Assembly: GCF_016648105.1 (NCBI RefSeq)
Contig: NZ_JACVVE010000046.1
Coordinates: 1 to 41,955, forward strand
Direction of reading: 5' to 3'
DNA: 41,955 bases
Origin: Pseudomonas sp. S31
GTDB lineage: Bacteria; Pseudomonadota; Gammaproteobacteria; Pseudomonadales; Pseudomonadaceae
The first letter of the stretch is position 1. Every line of letters starts with the position of its first letter. The position numbers were made by a program, and so were the translations under genes. The notes under the pieces were generated by a model. The model did not search any database, was not told the origin of the DNA, and was given only the letters and a program-made list of their open reading frames with translations. Below are positions 40,489 through 41,955 of this stretch, one piece after another.

Positions 40489-41955
40489 TCAATCGCGCAG
40501 CTGGTACCAGGTGGTCTTGAGCTGCGAGTACTTGTCGAACGAATGCAGCGACAGATCACGGCCGAAGCCGGACTGCTTGCCACCCCCGAACGGTACGCTC
40601 ACATCCAGCGCGTCGACGGTGTTCACCGACACGGTACCGGCCTTCAGGCGTTTGGCCACGCGGTGGGCGCGATTGAGGTCGTCGCTCCATACCGAAGCCG
40701 CCAGGCCGTAGATGCTGTCGTTGGCCAGGGCAACGGCCTGCTCCTCGGTGTCGAAGGCGCTCACCGCCAGCACCGGGCCGAAGACTTCCTCGCGGGCCAG
40801 GCTCATGTGCGGCTCGACACCGGCGAAGACGGTCGGCTCGATGTAGTTGTCGGAGCCGTCGATGTTCAGGCGCCGGCCACCGCAGACCAGGCGCGCGCCC
40901 TGCTCGCTGGCCTGGCCGATGGCACGGGCGATGCGCGTGGTCTGCTCGGCATCGACGATGGCGCCGGCACGGCTGGCCGGGTTCAGCGGGTTGCCCGGCA
41001 GCCACTGGCGGGCCTTGGCTTGCAGGCGCTCGATGAACGCGTCGTGGATCGAACGCTGCACGTACAGGCGCGAGTTGGCCGAGCAGACTTCACCTTGGTT
41101 GAAGAAGATGCCGAACGCCGCTTTCTCGGCGGCCAGGTCCAGGTCCTGGCAATCGGCGAACACCAGGTTCGGGCTCTTGCCACCGCACTCCAGCCAGACC
41201 TGCTTGAGGTTGGACTGCGCTGAGTACTGCATGAAGTACTTGCCCACCTGGGTGGAACCGGTGAACACCAGGCAATCCACATCCGGGTGCAGGCCAAGCG
41301 CGCGCCCGGCGTGCTCGCCCAGGCCCGGCACCACGTTCAGCACGCCTTCCGGCAGGCCGGCTTCCAGGGCCAGTTCGGCCAGGCGCAGGGCGGAGAATGG
41401 CGACTGCTCGGCCGGCTTGAGCACCACGCTGTTACCGGCTGCAAGCGCCGGGGCGAGCTTCCAGGCCGCCATGTCGAGTGGGAAGTTCCACGGCACCACG
41501 GCGGCGACCACGCCGAGCGCTTCGCGGGTGATGGTGGCCAAGGCATTGGCCGCAGTGGGTGCAACCTGGTCGTAGAGCTTGTCGAGTGCCTCGCCGTACC
41601 AGGCGAATACGTGCGCCGAGCCTGGCACATCGATATTGAAGGCATCCATGACCGGCTTGCCCATGTTCAGCGAGTCCAGCAGGGCCAGCTCTTCGCGGTT
41701 GGTCATGATCAGTTCGGCCAGGCGCTGCAGCACTTTCTTGCGCTCGCCCGGCGCCATGCGCGGCCAGGGGCCTTGCTCGAACGCCCGGCGGGCGCTGCGC
41801 ACGGCCAGGTCGATGTCGGGCTGGGCGCATGCGGCTACTTGTGCCAGGACCTGGTTGGTGGCGGGGTTGATGGCGTCGAAGGTGGCGCCGTCGGTGGCGT
41901 TGCACGGGCGGCGCTCGATCTCATGAACACCGCCAATCTTGCGACGAACCGCTCT
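40489..41955 (-). CDS. Aldehyde dehydrogenase (PuuC/betaine-aldehyde type), 5' end outside the window
   Basis: The window holds 488 residues of an aldehyde dehydrogenase; the start codon lies beyond base 41955. An internal GTG at 41802 is not the start, because the frame continues to the edge with typical family sequence (DGATFDAINPATNQVLAQVA). VVPWNFPLD and FTGSTQVGK mark the cofactor domain; the active-site Glu is in WLECGGKSPN and the Cys in FNQGEVCSANSR. The C-terminus is complete (LKTTWYQLRD). It probably oxidises amino-aldehydes or similar compounds. The adjacent APC permease may supply an amine that leads to its substrate. The visible N-terminal 20 residues (RAVRRKIGG...) look less conserved. 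Confidence 0.9.
   Translation of the reverse strand, partial: RAVRRKIGGVHEIERRPCNATDGATFDAINPATNQVLAQVAACAQPDIDLAVRSARRAFEQGPWPRMAPGERKKVLQRLAELIMTNREELALLDSLNMGKPVMDAFNIDVPGSAHVFAWYGEALDKLYDQVAPTAANALATITREALGVVAAVVPWNFPLDMAAWKLAPALAAGNSVVLKPAEQSPFSALRLAELALEAGLPEGVLNVVPGLGEHAGRALGLHPDVDCLVFTGSTQVGKYFMQYSAQSNLKQVWLECGGKSPNLVFADCQDLDLAAEKAAFGIFFNQGEVCSANSRLYVQRSIHDAFIERLQAKARQWLPGNPLNPASRAGAIVDAEQTTRIARAIGQASEQGARLVCGGRRLNIDGSDNYIEPTVFAGVEPHMSLAREEVFGPVLAVSAFDTEEQAVALANDSIYGLAASVWSDDLNRAHRVAKRLKAGTVSVNTVDALDVSVPFGGGKQSGFGRDLSLHSFDKYSQLKTTWYQLRD

Noticed and set aside
41803..41955. Frameshift or truncation at the start of the last aldehyde dehydrogenase
   Set aside because: The frame stays open to the window edge with family-like sequence, so the missing start is simply outside the window. 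The internal GTG at 41802 is not the start.

Overview
The window is about 42 kb of GC-rich DNA with very dense genes, short operons, many 4-base stop/start overlaps, three OprD-type porins and a large stock of catabolic transporters. This is the style of a soil or plant-associated Pseudomonas, most likely of the P. putida group; that placement is inferred from gene content. There are no rRNA or tRNA genes, insertion sequences, phage genes or CRISPR arrays. It reads as an ordinary chromosomal block made of successive nutrient-uptake and catabolic modules.

Layout. (1) 290-6055, plus strand: a BMP-family ABC importer of nucleoside/nucleobase type (ATPase, two permeases, binding protein) followed by a 2-oxoglutarate/Fe(II) oxygenase. 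A sigma-54-like promoter and a RutR-like palindrome lie just upstream. (2) 6077-11755: a MarR regulator divergent from a VanB/VanA-like Rieske oxygenase pair (reductase gene first), a possible 33-codon ORF, an aromatic-acid type MFS transporter and an OprD porin. (3) 11914-12610: two overlapping DUF202 membrane proteins. (4) 12623-19021, minus strand: a LysR regulator, then an HMG-CoA-lyase-like enzyme, a class III CoA-transferase, a gamma-carbonic-anhydrase-like hexapeptide protein, an ACS-type MFS transporter and an OprD porin. Together these look like uptake, CoA activation and C-C cleavage of a small hydroxy-acid.

(5) 19218-32127, plus strand: the most interesting region. It is one long run of genes: an IclR regulator, two proteins I do not recognise (576 and 236 aa), a peptidase-M19-like protein that appears to lack half of its metal ligands, a polyamine-type ABC importer with a Tat-exported binding protein, a class III aminotransferase, an aldehyde dehydrogenase, a RidA-like protein and an OprD porin. 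The first three genes overlap by 4 bases each. The promoter region carries a sigma-70-like promoter and three alternating GAATAC/GTATTC half-sites. My reading is an IclR-controlled pathway that imports an amino compound, releases or modifies it with the unknown proteins, transaminates it and oxidises the resulting aldehyde. This is the best candidate here for an undescribed system.

(6) 32152-33099: an AraC regulator on the minus strand. (7) 33271-36407: a secreted 142-aa protein, a membrane M48 metalloprotease and two paralogous membrane proteins, forming an uncharacterised envelope module. (8) 36420-38656, minus strand: an MFS transporter and an ornithine-cyclodeaminase/mu-crystallin family protein, divergent from (9) an APC amino-acid/polyamine permease at 39063-40439. 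An 18-base inverted repeat and a possible 30-codon leader ORF lie between them. (10) 40489-41955, minus strand: an aldehyde dehydrogenase cut by the window edge.

Functions are assigned from motifs and family resemblance by eye; no database search was possible. Substrates are inferences throughout.
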